64,000 bases of DNA from Marinomonas rhizomae (GTDB taxonomy: Bacteria > Pseudomonadota > Gammaproteobacteria > Pseudomonadales > Marinomonadaceae). Location of the stretch: positions 62,001-126,000 of the forward strand of contig NZ_QNSE01000003.1 of assembly GCF_003315485.1 (NCBI RefSeq), written 5' to 3'. The position numbers and the translations under genes are program-made. The notes beneath the pieces were generated by a model. That model searched no databases and was not told where the DNA came from. It saw nothing but the letters and a program-made list of their open reading frames with translations. Shown in pieces: positions 1-9,254 of this stretch. Each line of letters starts with the position of its first letter. Positions within the stretch are counted from its first letter, which is position 1.

Positions 1-245
1 GTGCCAATTTCATTTTTAAGGCCATTGTCTGCTTCGTTTTCGATCGCAGTGCGAGATTCTTTTTGGGTCATACCGGGCTCAAAACCACCACCTTGAACCA
101 TGAAGCCGTTAATTACGCGGTGGAAAATAACACCATTGTAAAAACCTGAAGTTACGTAATCTTCGAAGTTTTTCGCCGATTTTGGTGCTTTTTCATAATC
201 TAGTTCAACGTGAATGTCACCGTGGTTTGTGTGCAAAATGATCAT
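1..245 (-). CDS. ppiB: Peptidyl-prolyl cis-trans isomerase PpiB (cyclophilin), partial
   Basis: N-terminal 81 residues of a small cytoplasmic cyclophilin; the rest lies beyond the left edge. It speeds proline isomerisation during folding. The start ATG is at 243-245 and opens with [15 protein letters not shown], followed by the conserved [13 protein letters not shown] stretch, with the catalytic arginine of the FHR motif near residue 44 and the GGG(F)EPG loop after it. No signal peptide is present, so this is the cytoplasmic PpiB type and not periplasmic PpiA. In Pseudomonas (recall) ppiB sits beside glnS-cysS; here it points away from them and 3.9 kb of other genes lie between. Confidence 0.93.
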   Translation of the reverse strand, partial: MIILHTNHGDIHVELDYEKAPKSAKNFEDYVTSGFYNGVIFHRVINGFMVQGGGFEPGMTQKESRTAIENEADNGLKNEIG

Positions 246-294
246 TTAAGATTCCTTATAAAATTAACGTGGTAATGTGAAAGAATAGTCATAC

Positions 295-945
295 TCAATC
301 AATGTTGAGCATTTTATGTGTTTGTAAGCTAAGACGCCACCTTGGATGTGATAAACAGTAGTGCAAAGTGGCTTGTTGGGTATCTATCAATGGAATTTGA
401 TCCACGGTTAAGTGACTTTGATCCATAGGTTGTAAGTAAAAATGCGAAAAATCCAATTTTTCAAATAAAGCTGGTGAAATATGTGACTGCGGATAAATCA
501 GCTTAAGTTCATCTCCTTGGGTTACAGTCAAAGGCGATGCTGTTTTTGGGCTCACACATATCCAGTCAATTCCTTGAGGAAGTGCCATTGTACCATTCGT
601 TTCAATCGCAATGGTGTAGCCATGCAGTTTCATTTCAATAATGAGTTTTTCGTCTAGCTGAAGAGCCGGCTCGCCACCGGTAAAAACAACGTATTTATAT
701 TCTTGGCCGTCCGGCCAAAGGGCATCGATATGGGATCGTAGCTGTTCGGCGGTTTTGAATTTTCCGCCATTCTGCCCATCAGTTCCAATAAAATCAGTAT
801 CACAAAATTGGCACTCGGAGTTGGCGCGCGTTTTTTCTAAACCAGACCACAAATTACAGCCAGTAAAGCGACAAAATAGAGCCGGGCGTCCAGCGTGGGC
901 ACCTTCACCTTGTAATGAATAAAAGGCTTCTTTAATAGAATACAT
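295..945 (-). CDS. queE: 7-carboxy-7-deazaguanine synthase QueE
   Basis: Radical-SAM enzyme that contracts 6-carboxytetrahydropterin to 7-carboxy-7-deazaguanine, the third step towards preQ0 and queuosine tRNA modification. Seen in the 216-residue product: the QueE-specific spaced cluster motif C30-X14-C45-X2-C48 in place of the usual CX3CX2C, N-terminal EAFYSLQGEG substrate loop, and the SAM-binding GGEP at 90-93. The insert in the cluster motif is the form known from Pseudomonas and E. coli-like enzymes. queC lies 157 bases upstream on the same strand, so the two probably form one transcript. No preQ1 riboswitch is evident in the gap. Confidence 0.93.
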   Translation of the reverse strand: MYSIKEAFYSLQGEGAHAGRPALFCRFTGCNLWSGLEKTRANSECQFCDTDFIGTDGQNGGKFKTAEQLRSHIDALWPDGQEYKYVVFTGGEPALQLDEKLIIEMKLHGYTIAIETNGTMALPQGIDWICVSPKTASPLTVTQGDELKLIYPQSHISPALFEKLDFSHFYLQPMDQSHLTVDQIPLIDTQQATLHYCLSHPRWRLSLQTHKMLNID

Positions 946-1102
946 TTGGTTACACCTATTACATCTCGAAAAACAGTCGAGGTAAGGGTTATAACTTTAG
1001 TTGATAATTTAATGGCTACATTGGTCATTTGTGGAACAAAAGCCAATAAGCGCTAAAACAAACACACTAAAATCAGGAAAATTTATTTGTCCGATTCGTT
1101 GA

Positions 1103-1762
1103 TTAAATTTCGTAATCAAGCGGATCTATTTTACCTTGCTCTTCAAACGCTTCTAAACGTTCACAACAGGCGCCACATTTGCCACAGGATTTTTCACGGC
1201 CATTGTAACAAGTCCATGTATTAGCGTAGTTAAGATTCATCTCCAAACCCGTTTTTAAAATTTCACCTTTTGATGAATATAAAAAGGGGGTGACAATTTC
1301 AACAGACTGATAGTTGGCAATCTTAGACACAGCATTCATGGCATCAACAAATTCTGGGCGGCAATCTGGGTAAATATGGTGATCGCCAGAGTGAGCTCCG
1401 TAATAGACTTTGCCAGCTTCTAACGAAACAGCATAAGCAATGGCCATAGAAAGCAAGACCATATTGCGATTTGGTACTACGGTCGACTTCATATTGTCGT
1501 CTTCGTAATGGCCTTCAGGGATTTCTGTGTCGCCAGTGAGCGATGAGTTCGCCATTAGGCTATTAATTGCCGTGATATCGACAACTTTATGGGAAACACC
1601 TAATTCACGACAGACTCGTGCTGCGACTTCTAATTCTTTGCTGTGCTTTTGTCCGTAGTTAAAGGATAAAGCATACACATCCAGTCCGTTTTGAATAGCG
1701 GTATTCAGAACGGTAAATGAATCCATTCCTCCAGAATACACAACGACGGCTTTTTCAGACAT
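1103..1762 (-). CDS. queC: 7-cyano-7-deazaguanine synthase QueC
   Basis: ATP-dependent enzyme turning 7-carboxy-7-deazaguanine into preQ0 (nitrile formation). The 219-residue product has the PP-loop ATP-binding motif SGGMDS at 10-15 and a C-terminal zinc site (C185, C193, C196, C199, with an extra C200). I take the ATG at 1760-1762 as start because an AGGAG ribosome site sits 7-8 bases before it; a longer reading from TTG at 1777 would place that site inside the coding sequence. First gene of a probable queC-queE unit; the matching final enzyme QueF is 29 kb away at 31018. Confidence 0.95.
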   Translation of the reverse strand: MSEKAVVVYSGGMDSFTVLNTAIQNGLDVYALSFNYGQKHSKELEVAARVCRELGVSHKVVDITAINSLMANSSLTGDTEIPEGHYEDDNMKSTVVPNRNMVLLSMAIAYAVSLEAGKVYYGAHSGDHHIYPDCRPEFVDAMNAVSKIANYQSVEIVTPFLYSSKGEILKTGLEMNLNYANTWTCYNGREKSCGKCGACCERLEAFEEQGKIDPLDYEI

Positions 1763-1987
1763 CTTTTGGCTCCTCAAATTAAGCCTTTATCTTACTGCAA
1801 ATATAACAGTAATTAGGCGAGGGTTGATAAAACGCGCAGTATAACAGATAGGCTTTCGATCCAACTAGAAATCTAAGAGAAAACAGGGCTTGTAACGGCT
1901 GTAACTTTACGATATTTTTATTTGCGTAACTGGTTACCTATTTTTGGTTGGCTTTTTTATTGATACATTGTGTATGTTGGAAATCAA

Positions 1988-2971
1988 ATGGAACAGTTCG
2001 GAGTACTGACACTTGGCAGTCGACTAAAACGGTTAAGCGATCATTTGTTCATTCAAGTGCAAGAAATTTATTCCCTGTGCGATATACCTATTTCAGCAAC
2101 CTATTTCCCTATTCTTAGGTTGTTGCAAAAAACGGGAAGTTTATCTGTGATGGAAATTGCGGATCGTTTGCATCTCAGCCACCCAGCGGTGAGTAAGCAA
2201 ACCACTAAAATGATCAAGGAGGGAGTATTAGAGAAAACAATGGATGAGCATGATCAGCGAAGATCTTTGTTGCGTCTTTCTACGTTCGGTTTAAGTGCTA
2301 TGCATCGTGTGGAGCCAGTTTTACAAGAAATGAAAGTTGTCCTTGAAAAAATGACCACTTTTTCGAGTGAAAACTTTATGGAGGCTTTGTCTATTTTGGA
2401 ATCAGAGGTTTTAAGTGGCAGTTTGGCGGATAAAGTGCTGGATCGTTTAGAGCCTATTGATATTGTCTTGCTAGAAACTCAACACGAAAAAGCCTTTTAT
2501 GACCTCAATATGGCGTGGCTAGAGCGATATTTTCCAGGTCAGATCGCCGATAAAGATCGAGTTATATTGAGTCGCCCGCAACAAGAAATCCTTCTGCAAG
2601 GAGGTAGAGTCTGGGTGGCGATTCGTAAAACGAAAGCACTGGATTCCGTTATTGGAACGATTGCTTTTGCGCCTTTGGGGGGCGGTTCTTCGAATCCTAA
2701 AAAGGGTGAAGTGTTTAAACTGTCCGTTGCTGAGCATGCTCAAGGTAAAGGCGTGGCTCAAAACCTGCTGTCTACTGCTATTGATTTTGCATATCAACAA
2801 GGATTTTCGATGTTGTCGCTAGAAACCGCTTCTTGTTTGGAGGCAGCAAGACACCTTTATGATAAAAATGGTTTTGTTGAGAAGGTGTTTCCCGCTCCCT
2901 CTTTGTATGCAAGAGCGGATGTTTATATGGAAAAGTCATTAGTCTTGAAATCGAATCGAGATTCTTTATGA
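1988..2971 (+). CDS. MarR-type regulator fused to a GNAT acetyltransferase
   Basis: Two-domain protein of 327 residues. The N-terminal half (about 10-145) is a MarR winged helix: recognition region about 54-78 and the wing signature DEHDQRR at 87-92. The C-terminal half (about 160-325) is a GNAT acetyltransferase with the acetyl-CoA loop QGKGVA at 252-257 and a YDKNGF-like motif near the end. It probably binds DNA and acetylates an unknown small molecule or protein. I chose the ATG at 1988 because GGA lies about 8 bases before it; a GTG at 1970 is possible but has no ribosome site. Its stop overlaps the azlC start (ATGA), so it is translationally coupled to the exporter and is the natural candidate for its regulator. 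Confidence 0.82.
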   Translation: MEQFGVLTLGSRLKRLSDHLFIQVQEIYSLCDIPISATYFPILRLLQKTGSLSVMEIADRLHLSHPAVSKQTTKMIKEGVLEKTMDEHDQRRSLLRLSTFGLSAMHRVEPVLQEMKVVLEKMTTFSSENFMEALSILESEVLSGSLADKVLDRLEPIDIVLLETQHEKAFYDLNMAWLERYFPGQIADKDRVILSRPQQEILLQGGRVWVAIRKTKALDSVIGTIAFAPLGGGSSNPKKGEVFKLSVAEHAQGKGVAQNLLSTAIDFAYQQGFSMLSLETASCLEAARHLYDKNGFVEKVFPAPSLYARADVYMEKSLVLKSNRDSL

Positions 2972-3702
2972 GCACAATGCAAGATATGCGTCGAGGAGCT
3001 GTCGCCTCCATACCCATGATAATAGGTGGAATACCATTTGGTTTACTGTTTGGTTCGTTGGCATCGAGTTATGGATTGAGTCCTTGGTTTGCTGTGGCTA
3101 TGTCGGCTTTTGTGTTTGCGGGCTCTGCGCAATTTGTAGCACTCGGATTAATCGGATTGCATGCGCCGATTTGGGTGATTGTGTCGACCACTTTTATTGT
3201 GAACCTTCGTCATCTTTTATACGCTGCGGATCTGGTGAAGTTTGTGAAGCATTTACCCATGTCCATGCGTGTTATTATGGGCTTTGGTTTAATAGATGAA
3301 ACCTATGCTGCGGTTCGCCCCATGTATGAAGTTGGTTCAGCAGATAAAAAAAATGGACACAAAGTTTACCTAGGCTCGTTTCTCTCGTTTTATGTTATGT
3401 GGAATGTAACCACTATTTTAGGTGTTTTGTCTGGAGAGTTGATTCCCGGCATGAGCGAGTGGGGGTTGGAGTTTGCAATGGTGGCGACTTTTATTGGCAT
3501 CATTACACCATATTTAAAGCACAAGGCGTTTTGGTTATGCTTATTAAGCGCTGGCGCATCTTCGATTATTTTGGCAGGTTTACCAAATAACTTGGGCCTA
3601 CTTGCGTCTGCAGTAATAGGTGTTGCAATGGGGTTTATTAGTGATCCTTCCTATAAAGTGACTTCAAAATTAGATGATAGTATACAAGAGGTGAACAAAT
3701 GA
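2968..3702 (+). CDS. azlC: AzlC family branched-chain amino acid exporter, large subunit
   Basis: Integral membrane protein of 244 residues, the large subunit of a two-part exporter (AzlCD/YgaZH type) for branched-chain amino acids or analogues. Seen: about six to seven hydrophobic segments, the N-terminal RRGAVASIPMIIGGIPFG stretch typical of AzlC, FVFAGSAQF, and VNLRHLLYAA. Start ATG overlaps the stop of the MarR-GNAT gene by four bases and its own stop overlaps azlD by four bases, so the three are one coupled unit. Substrate is inferred from the family. Confidence 0.88.
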   Translation: MSTMQDMRRGAVASIPMIIGGIPFGLLFGSLASSYGLSPWFAVAMSAFVFAGSAQFVALGLIGLHAPIWVIVSTTFIVNLRHLLYAADLVKFVKHLPMSMRVIMGFGLIDETYAAVRPMYEVGSADKKNGHKVYLGSFLSFYVMWNVTTILGVLSGELIPGMSEWGLEFAMVATFIGIITPYLKHKAFWLCLLSAGASSIILAGLPNNLGLLASAVIGVAMGFISDPSYKVTSKLDDSIQEVNK

Positions 3703-4028
3703 CTTTGTGGCAAGGGGCTCTCATTATTTCGGGGATGTTTGCTGTCACCTTTGGTGTGCGGTTTGCTCTGTTTGCTAGGGCGGATAAAGTGGTTATGCCC
3801 GCCTTTATTGAGAAAGCACTTAAATTTGTTCCTGTTGCTGTTCTCACCGCTATTATCACTCCGATGGTCTTGATGCCAAATCAACATATCGACTTTTCAC
3901 TATCTAACCCTTGGTTGCTTGGTGCGCTTGTAGCATTCGGTGTGGGTATTTGGCGTCAACAGCAATTGCTAACGATTCTGGTGGGTGTTTTGGTTTTCTT
4001 TATAGCGAAATACGGACTTTCTTTATAA
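3699..4028 (+). CDS. azlD: AzlD family branched-chain amino acid exporter, small subunit
   Basis: Small membrane protein of 109 residues with about four hydrophobic helices, partner of AzlC. Family features seen are the early F-V-R-F-like stretch (GVRFALFAR), FIEKALKFVPVAVLTAIITP and a terminal run of hydrophobic residues. Starts in an ATGA overlap with azlC. Last gene of the coupled unit; no strong terminator is visible in the 123 bases before glnS. Confidence 0.85.
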   Translation: MTLWQGALIISGMFAVTFGVRFALFARADKVVMPAFIEKALKFVPVAVLTAIITPMVLMPNQHIDFSLSNPWLLGALVAFGVGIWRQQQLLTILVGVLVFFIAKYGLSL

Positions 4029-4151
4029 AAAAACGGGAAAAAGATAGAAAAGATTTTCTGCCCAATATCCCATGGAAACCTAAATACTATATACTTGTCG
4101 GTCAAAGTAACAATATTGTTAGATCAACACTTATCGGGACTTACATCAAAC

Positions 4152-5825
4152 ATGTCAGAAACGTCTAAACCAGGTAATTTCATTACCCAAATCATTGATA
4201 AAGATAACGAATCAGGTAAGCATGGCGGTAAGGTACTTACTCGTTTCCCGCCTGAACCAAATGGCTACTTACACATTGGTCATGCTAAATCCATTTGCCT
4301 TAACTTTGGCTTAGCGCAGCGTTACAACGGTCAATGTAATCTACGTTTCGATGACACTAACCCAGAGAAGGAAAGTGTTGAATACATTGAATCAATCAAA
4401 AAAGACGTAGAGTGGCTAGGCTTTGAATGGAAAGATGAGCCTAAGTTCGCTTCTGACTATTTTGATCAGTTGTTTGATTTTGCTGTGCAGCTTATTCAAG
4501 CCGAAAAGGCGTATGTTTGTGAGCTAAATGCAGAGCAAATGCGCGAGTATCGAGGCACGTTAAAAGAGCCTGGTAAGAACAGCCCATTCCGCGATCGTAC
4601 CGTTGAAGAAAACATGACTGTTTTTATGGACATGAAAAACGGTAAATATAAAGACGGTGAAGTTGTTTTGCGTGCCAAAATTGATATGGCGAGTCCAAAC
4701 ATTAATTTGCGAGATCCGATTATTTATCGTGTTCGCCATGTGCACCATCATCAAACAGGCGATAAGTGGTGTGTCTATCCAATGTATGACTTCACACATT
4801 GCTTGTCTGATGCATTGGAAAATATTACTCACTCTGTATGTACATTAGAATTTCAAGATCATCGACCATTATATGATTGGGTATTAGATACATTAAAGAC
4901 AGCGCACCCGCAGCAAATTGAATTTGCTCGTTTGAATTTAAACTACACAGTTACAAGTAAGCGTAAGCTAAAACAGTTAGTGGATGAACAACACGTCCAT
5001 GGCTGGGATGATCCTCGTATGCCAACGATTTCTGGCTTGCGTCGTCGTGGTTATACATCATTGTCTATCCGTAACTTTTGTGAGCGTATTGGTGTCACCA
5101 AGTCTGACAGTGTTGTAGATGTCGGCATGCTTGAACATGCGATTCGTGAAGATTTGGATGCGAGCGCAAATCGTGCCATGGTGGTGTTAAACCCGATTAA
5201 GGTGACGCTAACCAATTACCCTGAAGGTAAAGAAGAAATCTTTACTCTTGGTAATCATCCGAAAAACGAAGACGCTGGCACACGTGAAGTGCCGTTTAGC
5301 AAAGAACTATACATAGATGCTGCGGATTTTGCTGAAGTGCCGCCTCGCAAGTGGAAGCGTTTAACCCTTGAAGGCGCAGTTCGTCTTCGTGGTGGTTATG
5401 TCATTACCTGTGATGAAGTAATTAAAAATGACGCTGGTGAAGTGGTCGAGTTACTTTGCCGTTACGATGAAAACACGCTTGGTGTAAACCCAGAGGGGTA
5501 TAAACCGAAAGGCGTTATTCATTGGGTAAGTGCGAAACACGCGGTAGACGCAACAGTGAATCTTTATGATCGTTTGTTCGTAAACGAAGCACCTGATGCA
5601 AACTATGAAGACAAAACTTTCTTGGACTTTATTAACCCAGAGTCTTTGACTGTCTTAACCAATGCCAAAGTTGAGCCTTCCTTGGTGAAATCTGACAAAG
5701 GTCAGGGCTTTCAGTTTGAGCGTGAAGGCTACTTCTGCCGCGACTTAAAAGAAGACGGTATGGTATTTAACCGTACTGTGACACTACGTGATTCTTGGGC
5801 GAAAATCGAAGCGAAAGGAAATTAA
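4152..5825 (+). CDS. glnS: Glutaminyl-tRNA synthetase
   Basis: Class I aminoacyl-tRNA synthetase charging tRNA-Gln. The 557-residue product matches the normal length. HIGH signature at 41-44 within [20 protein letters not shown]-equivalent VTSKR at 267-271, followed by the catalytic and C-terminal beta-barrel anticodon-binding domains ending near KIEAKGN. A longer reading from TTG at 4095 adds 19 residues that do not look like GlnS; the ATG at 4152 gives the usual MSE... N-terminus. Only four bases separate its stop from the cysS start, indicating one operon. Confidence 0.96.
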   Translation: MSETSKPGNFITQIIDKDNESGKHGGKVLTRFPPEPNGYLHIGHAKSICLNFGLAQRYNGQCNLRFDDTNPEKESVEYIESIKKDVEWLGFEWKDEPKFASDYFDQLFDFAVQLIQAEKAYVCELNAEQMREYRGTLKEPGKNSPFRDRTVEENMTVFMDMKNGKYKDGEVVLRAKIDMASPNINLRDPIIYRVRHVHHHQTGDKWCVYPMYDFTHCLSDALENITHSVCTLEFQDHRPLYDWVLDTLKTAHPQQIEFARLNLNYTVTSKRKLKQLVDEQHVHGWDDPRMPTISGLRRRGYTSLSIRNFCERIGVTKSDSVVDVGMLEHAIREDLDASANRAMVVLNPIKVTLTNYPEGKEEIFTLGNHPKNEDAGTREVPFSKELYIDAADFAEVPPRKWKRLTLEGAVRLRGGYVITCDEVIKNDAGEVVELLCRYDENTLGVNPEGYKPKGVIHWVSAKHAVDATVNLYDRLFVNEAPDANYEDKTFLDFINPESLTVLTNAKVEPSLVKSDKGQGFQFEREGYFCRDLKEDGMVFNRTVTLRDSWAKIEAKGN

Positions 5826-5829
5826 GCGC

Positions 5830-7212
5830 ATGTTGAAGGTTTACAACACCCTTACTGGGAAGAAAGAAATTTTCAAACCAATCGAAGATGGCAAAGTGGG
5901 TATGTATGTATGTGGTAACACAGTATACGACTTCTGCCACATTGGTCATGCACGCGCGATGATTTCCTTTGATATCATTTCTCGTTTTATTCGGCACCTA
6001 GGTTACGAGCTCAATTACGTTCGTAACATTACCGATGTTGATGACAAGATCATTAAACGTGCTGAAGAAAATAATGAATCAACTCAGTCTTTGACTGAGC
6101 GCATGATCGCAGCGCAACGCGAAGATGAATTGCGCCTTGGTAATAAAATGCCAGACCGTGAACCAAAAGCCACTGAGTTCATGCAAGAAATTATCGATAT
6201 GGTGCAAGTTCTTATTGATAAAGGTTTTGCTTATCAAGGTGCTTCTGGTGACGTTTATTACCGAGCCACTAAATTCAAAGATTACGGTAAATTAAACAAC
6301 CGTAAGCTTGAAGATATGCTGGCTGGTGCGCGCATTGATGTTGAGGTAGCAAAAGAGCATCCAGCGGATTTCGTTTTATGGAAACAGGCAAAAGCTGGTG
6401 AGGTTTCATGGGCTTCGCCTTGGGGTAATGGCCGACCTGGTTGGCATATTGAGTGTTCTGCTATGTCGACAAATTGCCTTGGCAGTCATTTTGATATCCA
6501 TGGCGGTGGCCCTGATCTTAAATTTCCGCATCATGAAAATGAAATTGCTCAGTCTGAAGCTGCAACCGGCAAAGAGTATGTGAATTATTGGATGCACTGT
6601 GGTGCAGTTCGTGTTAACAACGAAAAAATGTCTAAATCTTTGGGAAATTTTTTCACGGTGCGCGACGTCTTGGCCAAGTTTAACCCTGAAGTGGTTCGCT
6701 ATTTGATGGTTTCAAGTCAATATCGCAGTGCGATTGATTATTCTGATCAAAGCTTGTTAGAGGCTAAGGTTGCTCTAGAGCGCCTGTATACTGCTTTGCG
6801 TCAGCAGCCTGTTGCTGGGGTGTATGAGTCAACAGTTTTCACTGAGCGCTTTGAAGAGGCGATGAAGGATGATTTCAACACAGCTGTTGCTGTTTCGGTT
6901 TTGTTTGAGCTTGTGCGTGAGCTTAATAAGGCTAAAACAGAGGATGCTGATAAAGCATCACTGTTGGCTGCCGAGTTGCGTTCGTTAGCAGAGCTGCTTG
7001 GTTTGCTGTACCAAGACCCGGAGTATTTTTTGCAAAATAGTACTGTGTCTGAAGGCTTGGATGAAGTAGCAATACAAGTTTTGATCGATGAAAGGACACA
7101 AGCTCGTAAAGACAAAAACTTTTCTCGTAGCGATGAAATTCGTGATGAGCTGGCTAGTCAAGGAATTGAGCTTCTCGATAGTCGAGAAGGGACTACTTGG
7201 ACTAGAAGCTAA
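5830..7212 (+). CDS. cysS: Cysteinyl-tRNA synthetase
   Basis: Class Ia synthetase charging tRNA-Cys, 460 residues, the family's usual size. Visible: zinc ligands C28, C209 and H234 region, HIGH at 37-40 in DFCHIGHARA, KMSKS at 266-270, and the C-terminal DALR/anticodon region. Start ATG at 5830 is preceded by AGGAAA in the end of glnS; an upstream in-frame ATG at 5788 lies wholly inside glnS and is unlikely. Transcription ends at the hairpin 7232-7262. Confidence 0.96.
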   Translation: MLKVYNTLTGKKEIFKPIEDGKVGMYVCGNTVYDFCHIGHARAMISFDIISRFIRHLGYELNYVRNITDVDDKIIKRAEENNESTQSLTERMIAAQREDELRLGNKMPDREPKATEFMQEIIDMVQVLIDKGFAYQGASGDVYYRATKFKDYGKLNNRKLEDMLAGARIDVEVAKEHPADFVLWKQAKAGEVSWASPWGNGRPGWHIECSAMSTNCLGSHFDIHGGGPDLKFPHHENEIAQSEAATGKEYVNYWMHCGAVRVNNEKMSKSLGNFFTVRDVLAKFNPEVVRYLMVSSQYRSAIDYSDQSLLEAKVALERLYTALRQQPVAGVYESTVFTERFEEAMKDDFNTAVAVSVLFELVRELNKAKTEDADKASLLAAELRSLAELLGLLYQDPEYFLQNSTVSEGLDEVAIQVLIDERTQARKDKNFSRSDEIRDELASQGIELLDSREGTTWTRS

Positions 7213-7231
7213 ACTGTTAGATCGTATGTGT

Positions 7232-7262
7232 AAAAAAGGCGATGTACTACATCGCCTTTTTT
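7232..7262. terminator. Bidirectional intrinsic terminator between cysS and the universal stress gene
   Basis: Stem GGCGATG/CATCGCC with a five-base loop, flanked by six A on the left and six T on the right, so it can terminate both convergent genes. Confidence 0.85.
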
Positions 7263-7281
7263 CTTGAGTGTTTAATGCGAG

Positions 7282-7722
7282 TTAATCGTTGTCTTTAATA
7301 ACTTTAACGGCCAGTACGTCACATGGTGCGCCATGTAGAACACCATTTGCTGTTGAGCCAAGTAGCAGTGCAAGGCCGTGACGCCCATGGCTACCTACAA
7401 CAATAAGATCGACTTGTTTTTCCTCGGCAATACGGTGTATTTCGCTTTCTATCCCGCCTTGTGATATGCAGCTTTCTTGAACTGGAACGTCCAATTGGGC
7501 TTCTAGGATAGCAATGCGTTCTTTAGCTGTTTCTTGTAATTGCGCTTGAATGTCCGTGATGTCGATTGGAACATCACCACCGTAGGCGTAATTGAGTGAT
7601 TCAATAACATGAAGTATGGTAAGTTCCGCACCCGTTGCTTTGCATAGTGCGACGGCTTTGTTAGCGACTTTGATACTTTCATCGGTTAAGTCAACTGCGA
7701 GTAGAATTCTGCTATACATCAT
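7282..7722 (-). CDS. Universal stress protein, UspA family
   Basis: Small cytoplasmic nucleotide-binding stress protein of 146 residues. It begins MMYSRILLAVDLTDES, a typical Usp first strand, and ends with the ATP-binding signature GSHGRHG followed by GSTANGVL. This points to an ATP-binding (UspFG/MJ0577-like) member. Start: a GGAGGT site lies five bases before the ATG at 7722 and eight before a second ATG at 7719; either may be used. A longer start at 7746 would lie upstream of this site and is rejected. Stands alone on the minus strand. Confidence 0.9.
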   Translation of the reverse strand: MMYSRILLAVDLTDESIKVANKAVALCKATGAELTILHVIESLNYAYGGDVPIDITDIQAQLQETAKERIAILEAQLDVPVQESCISQGGIESEIHRIAEEKQVDLIVVGSHGRHGLALLLGSTANGVLHGAPCDVLAVKVIKDND

Positions 7723-7784
7723 AGAACACCTCCAAATTTGGCTCATTTACTTATTTTAGTTTAAAACTAGAGAGACATTAAAAT

Positions 7785-8273
7785 ATGACTGCTCTTATCG
7801 TTATCTTTATTACATTATCTTTAATGGGGTCGGCATTATGGATTATGCCGCCTAAAAAAGAGCGCCAGCGCATGGATTTACGTATGCATGCTCGAAAACT
7901 CGGCCTTACTGTTCAGCTTACATCAATTGACCTCCCTGACAAGTGGGATAAATCAATGAATCGTCAAAAAACGGTTGCTTACTCTTTTTATCGCCCAAAA
8001 CCGGTCACTTCCTTGCCAGATTGTATTTGGCTGCTACCTTATGAGGTGTGGAAATATAATGCCTTGATTGAAGGTTGGTGGTCTAGTGAATTATTAATCT
8101 TGCCCGAGGAGGCCAAAAAAATATTGGAAAAGCATGGCTCTTTATTGGTTGGGGTGAAAATTATGCCGGAGAGTGTGTCATTGTATTGGGATGAATCTGG
8201 TGATCGAATGTTGCTAGATGAATTATCAACATTCATAAAATTATTGGTAGCGGTAAAAAGCGTCGCTGTCTAA
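7785..8273 (+). CDS. Membrane-anchored protein of unknown function
   Basis: I do not recognise this 162-residue protein. Residues 3-20 form one hydrophobic helix ending at WIMPPKKERQRMD, so positive charges follow the helix and the rest is probably cytoplasmic (or the protein is anchored N-out). The remaining 140 residues look like a small soluble alpha/beta domain with a conserved-looking YRP and several tryptophans (WLLPYEVWKYNALIEGWW). The start ATG follows AGAGAG. Monocistronic: the hairpin 8256-8285 overlaps its stop. Divergent from the stress gene at 7282-7722. Confidence 0.6.
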   Translation: MTALIVIFITLSLMGSALWIMPPKKERQRMDLRMHARKLGLTVQLTSIDLPDKWDKSMNRQKTVAYSFYRPKPVTSLPDCIWLLPYEVWKYNALIEGWWSSELLILPEEAKKILEKHGSLLVGVKIMPESVSLYWDESGDRMLLDELSTFIKLLVAVKSVAV

Positions 8274-8285
8274 TGTGACGCTTTT
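8256..8285. terminator. Hairpin overlapping a stop codon, bidirectional terminator
   Basis: Arms AAAAGCGTC (8256-8264) and GACGCTTTT (8277-8285) form a nine-pair stem with a 12-base loop that contains the TAA stop at 8271-8273. A-rich and T-rich flanks suit termination of both convergent genes. Confidence 0.7.
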
Positions 8286-8299
8286 GAGTCTATGAGCTT

Positions 8300-9064
8300 T
8301 TACAGATCAGAGCTGGGCGCTTTTGGTAATTCTAAATTGTGAATGAGCTCGTTTAATGCCTCTTCTGGGTTTTCGCTGTCTTTCATGGCGTCGATTGTTG
8401 GTGAGAGTATTTCTTTCATCCGAGCGGTTATAAAGTTTTTAAGGGTGTTTTTTTCTGGACGTTCTGTGGCATCAGATTTAAGGTGTGACAAAATTACGCC
8501 GTAAAGAGTTTGAGCAACTCGCATGTCGCCACTGGCAAAGTTTTTGTTTGCTTGAACCATCTGACGATTCAGTTGAATCCATAAGTTAAGCCAACGTAGA
8601 TACTCGTAACAAGCTTGATAATGCGTGTTGCTAATGCGCCCCTTACGGCGTAAGTACAGCAGCATTTTAGCAAGTTTAGTAAGGCGCTCTTTGTAGTTGC
8701 TTTTTTCTTGAAAGCTAAAAGCGTCCGGTTCTGGGTTGAATAAAATAGGGTCGTTGTCTCTACTTTCTTCAGCTGTTGCGATGCGAACTTCAATTTTTTC
8801 TGGGTCATCGGAATATTGCAGAAGCTCTCGAAGTGTGTCTAGATAGAAATCATAAAGCACATCGGTAGCAATAGTATCGGTATTAATGTCTTTTAGACCA
8901 CGAATATGCTGTTCAACTCGGTCTGCTCGATTAGATAATTGCAATTGTTTTACGCGTCGCTCAGTAATTTCTTTTTCTTTTTGGTGGGCACGTGATCCAA
9001 TGACCACAGATAAAAGTACAATGATGATTAAAAATGCAATTGTTAATATTTGGAGAGTAGCCAT
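8300..9064 (-). CDS. Membrane-anchored coiled-coil protein of unknown function
   Basis: Unrecognised 254-residue protein. N-terminal hydrophobic helix at about 5-22 (IAFLIIIVLLSVVIGS) is followed by a charged, probably coiled-coil stretch at 27-60 (KEKEITERRVKQLQL...). The rest is mostly helical with many tryptophans and tyrosines (YEYLRWLNLWIQLNRQM) and ends in an acidic tail. It looks like a bitopic inner-membrane protein with a helical cytoplasmic domain. Sits immediately upstream of topA in the divergent direction and opposite to the other unknown membrane protein. Confidence 0.6.
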   Translation of the reverse strand: MATLQILTIAFLIIIVLLSVVIGSRAHQKEKEITERRVKQLQLSNRADRVEQHIRGLKDINTDTIATDVLYDFYLDTLRELLQYSDDPEKIEVRIATAEESRDNDPILFNPEPDAFSFQEKSNYKERLTKLAKMLLYLRRKGRISNTHYQACYEYLRWLNLWIQLNRQMVQANKNFASGDMRVAQTLYGVILSHLKSDATERPEKNTLKNFITARMKEILSPTIDAMKDSENPEEALNELIHNLELPKAPSSDL

Positions 9065-9254
9065 GATTGTCCTTAAGCAACGAATTCAGTATGTTAAATA
9101 AGAAATACTAAGTTCAGCAAGATTTAATGTGTGAAACAATACAGGGATCGCTTGTCATATAAAAGGTGTTTGCTTAATATCAGCGCCCCTAGAGATTAAA
9201 CTTCGTGCAACGTGGATTTGCAGACCTACTTTATTAAAAGGCTTACACAGTTCA

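Noticed and set aside
946..1102. preQ1 riboswitch between queC and queE
   Set aside because: No pseudoknot-type aptamer features could be made out.
1103..1777. Longer queC start at TTG 1777
   Set aside because: It places the AGGAG ribosome site inside the gene; ATG at 1762 is preferred.
4029..4094. Possible terminator after azlD
   Set aside because: The A/T-rich repeats pair weakly and have no T-run.
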